Source of the DNA: an uncultured Clostridia bacterium
GTDB lineage: Bacteria; Bacillota; Clostridia; TANB77; CAG-508
NCBI GenBank assembly: GCA_934182605.1
Contig: CAKPRQ010000001.1
Coordinates: forward strand, 124,001-188,000
Direction: 5' to 3'
Length of the DNA: 64,000 nucleotides
Below the pieces are notes generated by a model. It had not been told where the DNA came from. It made no database searches and was given only the letters and a program-made list of their open reading frames with translations. A program made the translations under genes and the position numbers. Below, piece by piece: positions 54,010 through 62,118 of the stretch; the first letter of the stretch is position 1; each line of letters begins with the position of its first letter.

Positions 54010-54049
54010 CCCACCCTTGACTTATGAATTCTCATTTGTCAAGGGTGGG
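54010..54049 (-). terminator. Terminator of cassette 6
   Basis: CCCACCCTTGAC / GTCAAGGGTGGG, a perfect 12-bp stem with a 16-base loop, followed on the minus strand by AATAATGTTTTTT. Confidence 0.85.
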
Positions 54050-54068
54050 ATGGTAAAAACTCCCTAAC

Positions 54069-54446
54069 TCACTCTATAAGGGAAAATGCGAAACCTTCAA
54101 TAAGGTCTTCACCTTCCGCAAAGATGACCATGTCCATCCGAAGCCCGTTTCGTACCTTGATTTGGGCTTCGAGTTCCAGCCAAAGTTCTTCCGGCAAAGC
54201 CTCAAAAGGAATCACTATAACAGGATAGCGACTCACTTCTGCCTTCTGCGTAAGCCGCTTCAATTCGGAAGCGACCTTTTCATAGACATCTTCACCAGTG
54301 AAGATGCCAGTGAACTTCACCTCTTCGCTTTCCTTGGCCTTTTCTATCCATGTTGGTGCCTCGCTATTATACGAAGCTTCAACAGGGTTGGCAAAAGTCA
54401 GCAGAAAAGCGAACAGACAAAACGAAAAAGTAAGAAGAGACTTCAT
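54069..54446 (-). CDS. Secreted 125-residue protein (cassette 6)
   Basis: Begins MKSLLTFSFCLFAFLLTFA with a likely cut at NPVEAS, a classical signal peptide. The mature part is acidic and soluble (EAPTWIEKAKESEEVKFTG, a second half VIVIPFEALPEELWLELEAQ, then MDMVIFAEGEDLIEGFAF). The ATG at 54446 is used because AGGAGGG lies just before it; the upstream ATG at 54479 precedes the ribosome site. GC is high, and CGG occurs in frame twice (KRL and GLRM). It has its own promoter and terminator. Unrecognised family; secretion is inferred. Confidence 0.7.
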   Translation of the reverse strand: MKSLLTFSFCLFAFLLTFANPVEASYNSEAPTWIEKAKESEEVKFTGIFTGEDVYEKVASELKRLTQKAEVSRYPVIVIPFEALPEELWLELEAQIKVRNGLRMDMVIFAEGEDLIEGFAFSLIE

Positions 54447-54488
54447 CTTTCCCTCCTGGGAAGTTAAAATGTTAAACAAACTATATTT

Positions 54489-54517
54489 ATTATATCATAT
54501 TTTTTTCAATTTGTCTA
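54489..54517 (-). promoter_or_regulatory. Promoter of cassette 6
   Basis: TAGACA (54517-54512), 17 bp, TATAAT (54494-54489) on the minus strand; it begins 20 bp after the stop of the DUF1540 gene. Confidence 0.8.
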
Positions 54518-54536
54518 ATTTACTGTACGGTTAATA

Positions 54537-54713
54537 TTATTTTTCCTTATCATCTAAAATAAAACTGCCACACATTGATTGGTCTTCAAAACTTTTTACA
54601 AAATCTTTTGAACCCGGTTCTACCACTATAGCCTTTAACAAACATTCTCTTGTTTCCATATTATTATATTTACAGTTTTCAACTGTACAATTTATTTTTT
54701 GTCCTTCTTTCAT
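54537..54713 (-). CDS. DUF1540 small Cys-rich protein
   Basis: A 58-residue protein, MKEGQKINCTVENCKYNN at the start, with Cys at 9, 14, 24 and 48 in the C-x4-C-x9-C pattern and a final MCGSF. This fits the DUF1540 domain of Firmicutes, presumed to bind a metal. The resident-type codon use separates it from the cassette immediately downstream. It starts after AGGAGGGTTTTAATTAGT-type spacing and lies 130 bp from trxB. Confidence 0.75.
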   Translation of the reverse strand: MKEGQKINCTVENCKYNNMETRECLLKAIVVEPGSKDFVKSFEDQSMCGSFILDDKEK

Positions 54714-54843
54714 ACTAATTAAAACCCTCCTTTTATAATTATTTTGTCACAAGTTATAAATAATATTCTTTATTATAAAAGAAATTTTAATATTTTGAAA
54801 TTTGTCAATACTTTTTAAAGATTATGACCTTAGTAGTTACAAA

Positions 54844-55728
54844 TTACTTATTGTTTTTTATATATTTAACTATTCCAAGTCCAGCTTTCATTCCCTCATA
54901 CACTGCTTTTGCTATTTGATAATTTTCTCCACCTGTACAATCACCTGCTGCAAATAATCCTTTTACATTTGTTTCCATATTTTCTTTGTTTACAATAATA
55001 GTATTATTATTTATTTCTGCCCCTAATTTTCTTGCAAAATCTACACTTGATGCTGTCCCCTCTGCTATAAAAACTCCATTTACATTCATCTCTGTATTAT
55101 CTTTAAAAATAATTTTTTCCACCTTTGTATCACCTACTACACTTGAAATTTCTTTTGAATTACATGCTATATCTTTATCCCTTAATAATACCTCACTTTT
55201 TCCATTTGTTAATACAGTTATTTTATTAGTAACTGACAATAAAGCCTCAACTTCAGATATCGCATAATTTCCATTTCCTATTACTGCTACTTCTTTATCT
55301 CTATAAAAGAAACCATCACATATAGCACAATAGCTTACACCTCTACCCTCAAAATCCTTTATTCCTGGAATTGATGGTGTTTTTCTATTTACTCCTGTAG
55401 CAATCAAAACTGTTTTAGATATATATTCTGTTTTTAAGGTTTTTATTTTAAACATCAACTTTTTTTCATTTTCAATATATTCTATTGCTACAACTTCATC
55501 AGTTAAAACCTCTACACCTAATTGTTCTATTTGTAATATTCCTTTCTCGACTAAATCTTTACCTGAAATTACATTTTCTTGCCCATAAAAATTTTCAATC
55601 TTATCAGTTTTTTCTAAAGAACCGCCATCTTTTCCAATTATTAGAATATTTAAATTTGCTCTTTTCATATACAATCCAGCTTGTATTCCGGCAGGACCTT
55701 TACCAATTATAATTGAATCATATATCAT
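54844..55728 (-). CDS. trxB: Thioredoxin reductase-like FAD/NAD(P) oxidoreductase
   Basis: A 294-residue flavoprotein. GKGPAGIQAGLYMKRAN is the FAD motif, SYCAICDGFFYRDKEVAVIGNGNYAI carries the redox CxxC and the NAD(P) Rossmann, and GLFAAGDCTGGENYQIAKA is the C-terminal FAD site. GNGNYA replaces the common GGGNSA. It could be thioredoxin reductase or a ferredoxin-dependent relative; no thioredoxin gene is adjacent. Start after AAGGAGAAG, 11 bp from tmk. Confidence 0.9.
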   Translation of the reverse strand: MIYDSIIIGKGPAGIQAGLYMKRANLNILIIGKDGGSLEKTDKIENFYGQENVISGKDLVEKGILQIEQLGVEVLTDEVVAIEYIENEKKLMFKIKTLKTEYISKTVLIATGVNRKTPSIPGIKDFEGRGVSYCAICDGFFYRDKEVAVIGNGNYAISEVEALLSVTNKITVLTNGKSEVLLRDKDIACNSKEISSVVGDTKVEKIIFKDNTEMNVNGVFIAEGTASSVDFARKLGAEINNNTIIVNKENMETNVKGLFAAGDCTGGENYQIAKAVYEGMKAGLGIVKYIKNNK

Positions 55729-55739
55729 TTTTCTTCTCC

Positions 55740-56417
55740 TTAATTTTTAATATTTTTTAAAACCTCTATATATATTTCTTCATGTATATCTTCTATACCT
55801 CTTATTTCTTCATCTTTAATGCAATTTATTTTAAACCAACCATATCTATCTGCCAATTCACAAGCAGCATTATATGCATCTATAATATGATTAACATCTC
55901 TTTCGTGTATATCTTTTTGTTGTTCATGTGTTATTTTATTTTCCCTACCTTCCATAAGTTGTATTGCAAATTTAGGTGGCATATTTAAGAAAAATACTTC
56001 GTTAGGAACTGGTAATTTATATAAATTAAACTCGAAATCCCATAACCAGTCTAAAAATCTTTTTCTCTCTATAGGATCAGAAATTTTACCAGATTGATGT
56101 ACCATATTTGATGTTGTGTATCTATCTAATAAAATAATTCCTCCATTATTATAATATTCTTCTATTTCTTTTTTATACGTTGCATATCTATCAGCAGCAT
56201 AAAAAGTTGAAGCTATGTATGGACTTACATCCTTCGCATTTTGGCCAAATTCTCCTGCTAAATACATTTTTACTAATGATGATGATGGACTATCGTAATT
56301 AGGAAAAGCAAATGACTTATATTCTATTTTTTCCTTTTCCAAATGTTCCTTTAAAGCTTCAAATTGTGTTTGTTTTCCACTTCCATCTGTTCCATCTATT
56401 ACAAATATTTTTCCCAT
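55740..56417 (-). CDS. tmk: Thymidylate kinase (divergent subfamily)
   Basis: Phosphorylates dTMP. The P-loop is DGTDGSGKQTQFEAL, with Gln after the Lys in place of Ser/Thr; LLDRYTTSNMVHQ is the DR(Y/H) motif, and PNEVFFLNMPP follows. At 225 residues it is longer than the standard enzyme, as in the clostridial variant subfamily. It forms a pair with trxB. Confidence 0.88.
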   Translation of the reverse strand: MGKIFVIDGTDGSGKQTQFEALKEHLEKEKIEYKSFAFPNYDSPSSSLVKMYLAGEFGQNAKDVSPYIASTFYAADRYATYKKEIEEYYNNGGIILLDRYTTSNMVHQSGKISDPIERKRFLDWLWDFEFNLYKLPVPNEVFFLNMPPKFAIQLMEGRENKITHEQQKDIHERDVNHIIDAYNAACELADRYGWFKINCIKDEEIRGIEDIHEEIYIEVLKNIKN

Positions 56418-56530
56418 TTTTAATACCTTTTACCTTTCCATTTTTTATTTTTTTACATCGTTTATTCTAATACATATTTAAAATTTTTTCAAGATATTAA
56501 TAAGAAAAAAGTACCCAGTGAGGGTACTAT

Positions 56531-56677
56531 GTTACAATTCAGTAGGGAACATATAACTTTTGCAAAATCGTGATATATAGCTATTTGCAAGTCAAGACCC
56601 GGATTGTGTCACCATAGCTATGTTTTGACTAAAATAGCTATATATCACGATTTTATAAAGTACCATCTGAACTGTAC
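56531..56677. repeat. Palindromic MITE-like repeat, copy R9 (type A, best preserved)
   Basis: GTTACAATTCAG at the left, CTGAACTGTAC at the right. Stem ATCGTGATATATAGCTATTT is perfectly paired, inner stem GTCAAGAC/GTTTTGAC, loop CCGGATTGTGTCACCATAGC. Flanks GGTACTAT and AGCACTAT agree at six of eight positions. It occupies most of the tmk-ytfJ gap of 300 bp. Confidence 0.9.
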
Positions 56678-56721
56678 AGCACTATAAAACAATAATTAAT
56701 TTTAAACTAGTTTGTTATTTT

Positions 56722-57336
56722 TTATAAATCCGTTTCATCATATTCTACTTCATAATTTTTCTTTATTCTTTTTGGCATTTTTCCTTTTTCTTCTTTTATT
56801 TCTTTTTTAATATTTGTTTCTTCTATACTTTCACTTCCTTCTTTATCAACATTTTCCGAGTCATCTGCTCTTTTCGTATTTTCAGGTTTGTTACTTTCAT
56901 ACATTCTTTTTAGTTCTTCTTGTTTATCATTCATTGTTCTATTTATTATGCAATTTACTTTATCCATTAAGTCTGGTACGTAATCCAAAAGTTTATCTAT
57001 TGCTGATGTATAGTTTATAGGTAATAACCTTATATTATTCTCCTGTATTACTAAAAAAGCAACTGGGCTAATGTTTACGCCGGCGCCACTTCCGCCTCCA
57101 AATGGTAATCTATATTGTATTGCTTCCTCCTTATCCTTTTTAGAATATTCGTCTATTGTTTCCCCTTTAAATTCACTACCTCCTGCTGCAAATCCAAATG
57201 ATACTTTGGATATTGGTATAATAACTACATTATTAGTTGTTTCTATAGGCTCACCTATAATTGTATTTACATCTACCATTTCTTGTATACTATTCATAGC
57301 AGTTATCATTAAACCTTGTATTGGATGTTCTGACAT
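56722..57336 (-). CDS. ytfJ: GerW-family sporulation protein YtfJ
   Basis: A 204-residue protein whose first 120 residues match the YtfJ/GerW family (PIQGLMITAMNSIQEMVDVN, IIPISKVSFGFAAGG, LPFGGGSGAGVNISPVAFLVI). In Bacillus it is needed for proper spore germination. A Lys/Glu-rich tail of about 60 residues follows. Its start overlaps the end of the upstream DUF2953 gene, the standard pairing in spore formers. Start has GGAG. Confidence 0.93.
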   Translation of the reverse strand: MSEHPIQGLMITAMNSIQEMVDVNTIIGEPIETTNNVVIIPISKVSFGFAAGGSEFKGETIDEYSKKDKEEAIQYRLPFGGGSGAGVNISPVAFLVIQENNIRLLPINYTSAIDKLLDYVPDLMDKVNCIINRTMNDKQEELKRMYESNKPENTKRADDSENVDKEGSESIEETNIKKEIKEEKGKMPKRIKKNYEVEYDETDL

Positions 57337-57910
57337 TTTTAAAAACTCCTTTCTTGAATATAATACTTATTATTACATTGATAATATGTACCATTTTTGT
57401 ACTTATTATACAATCTAATTGTAAATTTATATCATTTTTATTATATATTGGAGTGAATTTATAATTATATTTTCTCTTTTCATATTTTCTTATAAATTTA
57501 TTTGATATAATCGGAAAAATTGTTGATATTGTTACTATTATTACTGAAGTTAAAAGAATAAATTCTGTTCCTATTCTTAAATCTAAGTCTAAATATTCTA
57601 AATCTATTTTTAATTTTTTTACTACGTTTTTTATTACTTTTCTATCTTGATATATTTCTTTTTCTACTTTTTTATAATTAGCTTTTTCTATTTTATTTTT
57701 TACTTTTATAAAAATTTCTTTTAATTTATTTTTATCTAACTCAAGTTTTAAATATCGTATTTTATTTAATAAATATAGTTTTATTATTACTTTGTAATTT
57801 TTATTTATATATTTAATATTAATTTTTATTGTTGATAGTATTATTACTGTTAATAAAAATACTAATATTAAAAATATTACTAATATTAAATTAGAGAAAA
57901 AAACTAACAT
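57290..57910 (-). CDS. DUF2953 membrane protein (YtfI-like)
   Basis: An N-terminal membrane helix (VFFSNLILVIFLILVFLLTV) followed by a Lys-rich segment and a beta-type domain. The last third contains GTEFILLTSVIIVTISTIFP and INLQLDCIISTKMVHIINVI, typical of DUF2953 proteins encoded next to ytfJ. The start is placed at the ATG at 57910 because AGGAG is too near the ATG at 57919. It overlaps ytfJ by 47 bp. Function unknown, associated with sporulation by context. Confidence 0.75.
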   Translation of the reverse strand: MLVFFSNLILVIFLILVFLLTVIILSTIKINIKYINKNYKVIIKLYLLNKIRYLKLELDKNKLKEIFIKVKNKIEKANYKKVEKEIYQDRKVIKNVVKKLKIDLEYLDLDLRIGTEFILLTSVIIVTISTIFPIISNKFIRKYEKRKYNYKFTPIYNKNDINLQLDCIISTKMVHIINVIISIIFKKGVFKNVRTSNTRFNDNCYE

Positions 57911-57967
57911 AAACTTCATCTCCTGAACTTTATATTAGTTTTTCCATTTTTTTACTTTTTATACTAA

Positions 57968-58795
57968 TTATACTTTGCTTTTCTTCTTTTTACTTACTAT
58001 TATATCAGAAAAATTTTCTTCTTGTTCTACATTTACTTTATTTCTTCTTGTCATTTCTAATAATCCTAAAAATGCTGTTACTACGTCTATAGGTCTACTT
58101 TTATCTATTTCAAATAATTTGTTAAATACAAATTTAGGTTTTTTTAATAATTCTCTAAAAATTATTTTAACTTTGCTCCCTATAGTTACGCTTTCACTTA
58201 TGGCTATCCTTTCCATATTTTCTTTGCTATTCAAATTAATTTTTGATTCATTGCGAAGTCTTAATTCTTTATAGGCGTTTATTATTTTTTCTTTATCATA
58301 AACTTTTTCAAGAGCTTGCTTTGGTAATTTTATATTATCTGGTAATTTATAAAATCTTTTCGAGTATACATTATATTGTTCTTTTAATATTTTAGCTACT
58401 TCCTTATAACTTTTATATTCTACTAATCTTCTTAATAATTCTTCTTCCGTTAATTCGTTTTCATTTTCATCATCATTTTTAGGTAGTAAACCTCTTGATT
58501 TTATGTACAGTAATGTAGATGCCATTATTAAAAATTCACTTGTTACTTCTAAATTTTGCTTTTCCATATTATTTATATAATCTATATATTGATCTGTTAT
58601 ATCACTTAAACTTATTTTATAAATATCTAATTTATTTTTATCAATTAAGTGGCATAATAAATCTAATGGTCCTTCAAAATTCTCTACTTTTATTTCGTAT
58701 TTTTTTGTTTCAAGTAATAGTACGTTTGGCACCTTTAATATCATTCCTTTCATAAAGCATAAATTAAAGTTAAAAATGTTTATAATTATTTGCAC
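57968..58795 (-). CDS. scpA: Segregation and condensation protein A
   Basis: Kleisin subunit of the bacterial condensin. The signature YEIKVENFEGPLDLLCHLIDKNKLDIYKISLSDIT lies near the N-terminus and the C-terminal winged helix (VVTAFLGLLEMTRRNKVNVEQ) near the end. The exact start is unclear: several ATG/GTG codons precede the signature, and the frame from 58795 adds about 30 residues that look unrelated. scpB is 19 kb away. Confidence 0.92.
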   Translation of the reverse strand: MQIIINIFNFNLCFMKGMILKVPNVLLLETKKYEIKVENFEGPLDLLCHLIDKNKLDIYKISLSDITDQYIDYINNMEKQNLEVTSEFLIMASTLLYIKSRGLLPKNDDENENELTEEELLRRLVEYKSYKEVAKILKEQYNVYSKRFYKLPDNIKLPKQALEKVYDKEKIINAYKELRLRNESKINLNSKENMERIAISESVTIGSKVKIIFRELLKKPKFVFNKLFEIDKSRPIDVVTAFLGLLEMTRRNKVNVEQEENFSDIIVSKKKKSKV

Positions 58796-58800
58796 ATTTA

Positions 58801-59259
58801 CTATAAGTTATTTACTATATCTTCTCTATAACCTTTTCTTAATAAGTATCGTTTTACTTCTTCTTCCGAACTATTTGCTAATTTCTTTTCATATAAAATT
58901 TTAGCTGATGTAATTTCATGTTCATAAAGCTTTTCTCTATTTTCTTCTATATAGTCCTCTACTAAGTCTTTAGCAATACCTTTTTGTAATATCTTATAGG
59001 ATATTTCTTTTACAGATAATAACTTAAAATTAATATATGCTTTAAATTTTCTTTTCACAAAATCTTTATCATCTAAATGACCTTTTTCTTGCAATTCTTC
59101 TACTAATTCCTCTAAAATTTCCTCAGGTATATTATATTTTCTAAAAGTTGGTAAAAAAGTACGCTTTACTTCTGATACTGTCCTTCTTTGATATGTTACA
59201 TAGATAAATACTTTTTCACGTATTTTTTCATATATTGGCTCTCCATCAAAACTACTCAT
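58801..59259 (-). CDS. recX: RecA regulatory protein RecX
   Basis: A 152-residue helical protein that modulates RecA filaments. It has the repeated three-helix units (RTVSEVKRTFLPTFRKYNIP, EELVEELQEKGHLDDKDF, KEISYKILQKGIAKDLVEDY). It lies 25 bp downstream of recA in the same direction, the usual order. AAAGGTGGT precedes the start. Confidence 0.9.
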   Translation of the reverse strand: MSSFDGEPIYEKIREKVFIYVTYQRRTVSEVKRTFLPTFRKYNIPEEILEELVEELQEKGHLDDKDFVKRKFKAYINFKLLSVKEISYKILQKGIAKDLVEDYIEENREKLYEHEITSAKILYEKKLANSSEEEVKRYLLRKGYREDIVNNL

Positions 59260-59284
59260 TTTTTATACCACCTTTATTTATTAT

Positions 59285-60346
59285 CTATTTTGTTTCTTCA
59301 ACTGTTTCTAAACTATCTACATTTTCTATTTCTTCACCTAAACTTTGTTCAAAAGCTTCATTAGTTTTTGCTCTAACTTTTTTCTCTATTTCTTCCATTA
59401 CATCTGGATTTTCTTTTAAATATAATTTTACATTTTCTCTACCTTGTCCTATTTTTTCTCCTTTATAGCTAAACCACGCACCACTTTTATTTATTATATC
59501 TAAATTTACAGCTAAATCTAAGACACTTCCTTCTTTAGATATTCCTTTCCCATATACTGTATCAAATTCTGCTTCTCGAAATGGTGGTGCTACTTTATTT
59601 TTTACTACTTTTACTTTTACTCTATTTCCTACCACCACACCATCTTGTTTAATATTTTCCACTTTTCTAATATCTAATCTTACTGATGAGTAAAATTTTA
59701 ATGCACGTCCTCCTGGTGTTGTTTCTGGATTTCCAAACATTACTCCTACTTTTTCTCTTAATTGGTTTATAAATACTACTGTTGTATTTGTTTTATTCAT
59801 TATTCCTGCTAATTTCCTTAATGCTTGTGACATTAATCTAGCTTGTAAGCCAACATGAGAATCTCCCATATCTCCATCTATTTCTGCCTTTGGTACTAAT
59901 GCTGCTACTGAATCTACTACTATTAAACCTATTGCACCACTTCTTACTAAGGCTTCTACTATTTCCAATGCTTGTTCTCCTGTATCTGGTTGAGCTACTA
60001 ATAAGTTATCTATATCAACTCCTAAATTTTTAGCATATACTGGATCCAAAGCATGTTCTGCATCTATAAATGCTGTTTCTTCTCCCATTTTTTGTGCTTC
60101 TGCTATCATATGAAGTGTTAATGTTGTTTTTCCAGAAGATTCTGGTCCAAATATTTCTATAATTCTTCCTTTAGGAATACCTCCAATTCCTAAAGCCATA
60201 TCTAAACTTAATGCTCCTGTTGGTATTGCATCCACACTTACTACTTTATATTCTCCTAGTTTCATTATTGCACCTCTACCAAATTGTTTTTCAATTTGAC
60301 TCATTGCCACATCTAGTGCTTTCTTTTTTTCATCATTATTACTCAT
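59285..60346 (-). CDS. recA: Recombinase RecA
   Basis: Strand exchange and SOS co-protease. Walker A GPESSGKTT near residue 68, ATP-sensing LIVVDSVAALVPKAEI, L2 loop FINQLREKVGVMFGNPETTPGG and the C-terminal domain are complete (353 residues). The ATG at 60346 is better placed relative to AAAGGAG than a TTG two codons earlier. No LexA-box was identified upstream. Confidence 0.98.
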   Translation of the reverse strand: MSNNDEKKKALDVAMSQIEKQFGRGAIMKLGEYKVVSVDAIPTGALSLDMALGIGGIPKGRIIEIFGPESSGKTTLTLHMIAEAQKMGEETAFIDAEHALDPVYAKNLGVDIDNLLVAQPDTGEQALEIVEALVRSGAIGLIVVDSVAALVPKAEIDGDMGDSHVGLQARLMSQALRKLAGIMNKTNTTVVFINQLREKVGVMFGNPETTPGGRALKFYSSVRLDIRKVENIKQDGVVVGNRVKVKVVKNKVAPPFREAEFDTVYGKGISKEGSVLDLAVNLDIINKSGAWFSYKGEKIGQGRENVKLYLKENPDVMEEIEKKVRAKTNEAFEQSLGEEIENVDSLETVEETK

Positions 60347-60438
60347 ATTCAAATTCTCCTTTTCAAAACATTTGTTTGTTATATTATATATTATTTTTAA
60401 AATTTGTCAAGTACTTTTTGAAATTTTTTATTTTAAAA

Positions 60439-60598
60439 GTTGCAATTTGTTACAATTCAGATGGTACTTTATAAAATCGTGATATATAGCTATTTTTAGT
60501 CAAAACATAGCTAGGGTAACACAATCCGGGTCTTGACTCGCAAATAGCTATATATCACGATTATGCTAAAACTATATGTTCCTCTACTGAATTATAAC
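60439..60598. repeat. Palindromic MITE-like repeat, copy R10 (type A) with 8-bp target duplication
   Basis: The element is bounded by TTTTAAAA on both sides (60431-60438 and 60599-60606). Its left end carries the terminal sequence twice (GTTGCAATTT then GTTACAATTC). The stem ATCGTGATATATAGCTATTT is perfect; the loop on the minus strand is GACCCGGATTGTGTTACCC. The arm beyond the stem is identical to that of R6. Nothing else fills the 280-bp recA upstream gap. Confidence 0.9.
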
Positions 60599-60628
60599 TT
60601 TTAAAAATCATTGCTCTGGCTGCAAATA

Positions 60629-62014
60629 TTATTCCTCAACTATAACTTTCCAACTTCTAATACCATTAAAAATATCCGTTTTATTTGGTTTTATTTCTCC
60701 TGATAAATTGGAAGAATAAAGTACGTTTAATTTATTACAAATTATAGCATTTTCTACTTTTTCAATGGTATAATGAGCTATATTTAAATCTGAAATCAAA
60801 ATATCATACTCTTTATTTTCAAGCATTTTTTCATATTCTACATCTTCTACAATTACTAATTCTACTTTTATTCCAATTCGTTCTAACTGCTCCTTTATTA
60901 TATACGCAATTTCTAAATTGGTCAATAGATTTTTATTTAATAATATTTTAAAATTTAAAATCTCATCTCTATTATACCATCCATCTGTTTTATAAATATA
61001 ATGTTCTTCTTCTAATATTTTAACAACATTATCTAAATCATATTTTATTTCTTTTACATCATAAGCATTTTTATTATATATCTTATCTATAACCTCTCCT
61101 GAATTAATTGCTGTTAAAACAGCTTCTTGTAATTTACTATTTCTAAAATAACCTTCTGTATTAAATTCTAAACATATATATTTATTTCCTTCATAACTTT
61201 TTTCATTATATCCAAATTCTCCTATATTCTTTTTGTAATCGAGGTTTTCAACTGATTTTATATAATTCAATTTTTTACTCTTAAAATCTCCATATAAATT
61301 ATCTAAATTATTATATATATATATATTTAGAACTTGTCCTATTTTTTCATTCTGTAAAATTATTTTTTCATTATTAATTTCTTTTACTTTATAATCATTT
61401 GTACCAATATTGGCTTCATCAGATAGTATAGGAAATATTAAATTTTTAGGAAATTCTTCATCTTCTCTTATCAAATTTATTCTCAATGTAGTATTATCTA
61501 TAATCTTTATATTTTGAATATTGTCTACACATAGTGAATAATACGAATCCATGTTATCATATATTTTTTCTATAGTATTTTTTATATCTTGACTTGTTAA
61601 CTTTTTACCATTATGAAAATATATATCATCCTTTATTTTAAATACATAATTTTTTCCGTCTATTTTAGCGTATGTTTCAATTATTTTGGATTCTAGAGTA
61701 TTATTATTACTATATTCAAAAAAACTGTTATATACTAAATTTGAAAGAAATCTAATGTTTTCATTATTTATACTTATTGGATTTATACTTTCTATTAGAT
61801 TTTCATCATATAATCCAATATTTATCTCATTAGTAGTTGTTATTTCCTTTGCATTTTCTGATATTACTAATTTTTTATTGTTTTGCGGTTTGTTAAAATA
61901 CCATATACTTAAAATTATAAAAAATATTATTAATAATATTAAAAAAAATATTAATTTATTTCTATCACTTATTTTTTTTATAAAAATCACCTTTCTTTGA
62001 ATTTTAAGTAACAA
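60629..62014 (-). CDS. Membrane-anchored extracellular solute-binding protein (oligopeptide type)
   Basis: An N-terminal membrane helix (LIFFLILLIIFFIILSIWYF), then a domain like SBP_bac_5 peptide-binding proteins: IRFLSNLVYNSFFEYS, YVFKIKDDIYFHNGKKLTSQDIKNTIEKIY, and later FKILLNKNLLTNLEIAYIIKEQLERIGIKVEL. No permease or ATPase is linked. The start is uncertain: a near-perfect SD, AAAGGTGAT (around 61985), lies after the TTG at 62014 and leads to ATT or ATA codons rather than ATG. The protein is probably about 450 residues. Confidence 0.75.
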   Translation of the reverse strand: MLLKIQRKVIFIKKISDRNKLIFFLILLIIFFIILSIWYFNKPQNNKKLVISENAKEITTTNEINIGLYDENLIESINPISINNENIRFLSNLVYNSFFEYSNNNTLESKIIETYAKIDGKNYVFKIKDDIYFHNGKKLTSQDIKNTIEKIYDNMDSYYSLCVDNIQNIKIIDNTTLRINLIREDEEFPKNLIFPILSDEANIGTNDYKVKEINNEKIILQNEKIGQVLNIYIYNNLDNLYGDFKSKKLNYIKSVENLDYKKNIGEFGYNEKSYEGNKYICLEFNTEGYFRNSKLQEAVLTAINSGEVIDKIYNKNAYDVKEIKYDLDNVVKILEEEHYIYKTDGWYNRDEILNFKILLNKNLLTNLEIAYIIKEQLERIGIKVELVIVEDVEYEKMLENKEYDILISDLNIAHYTIEKVENAIICNKLNVLYSSNLSGEIKPNKTDIFNGIRSWKVIVEE

Positions 62015-62087
62015 TTCAACATATGTTTATCTAAAAAGTTGTTATAATTTCACAACACTTAAATAATTGTAACATAATTTTAAAAGA

Positions 62088-62108
62088 GCAGGATTTTTAT
62101 TATCCTGC
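62088..62108 (-). terminator. Terminator of spoVS
   Basis: GCAGGATAATAAAAATCCTGC on the minus strand followed by TCTTTT, 10 bp after the spoVS stop. Confidence 0.85.
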
Positions 62109-62118
62109 CCAATTTATA

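Noticed and set aside
7725..60598. Integron attC sites or a CRISPR array
   Set aside because: The repeats are palindromic but lack the GTTRRRY/RYYYAAC attC boxes, are dispersed rather than adjacent to cassettes, and show target duplications. No evenly spaced short repeats with spacers exist.
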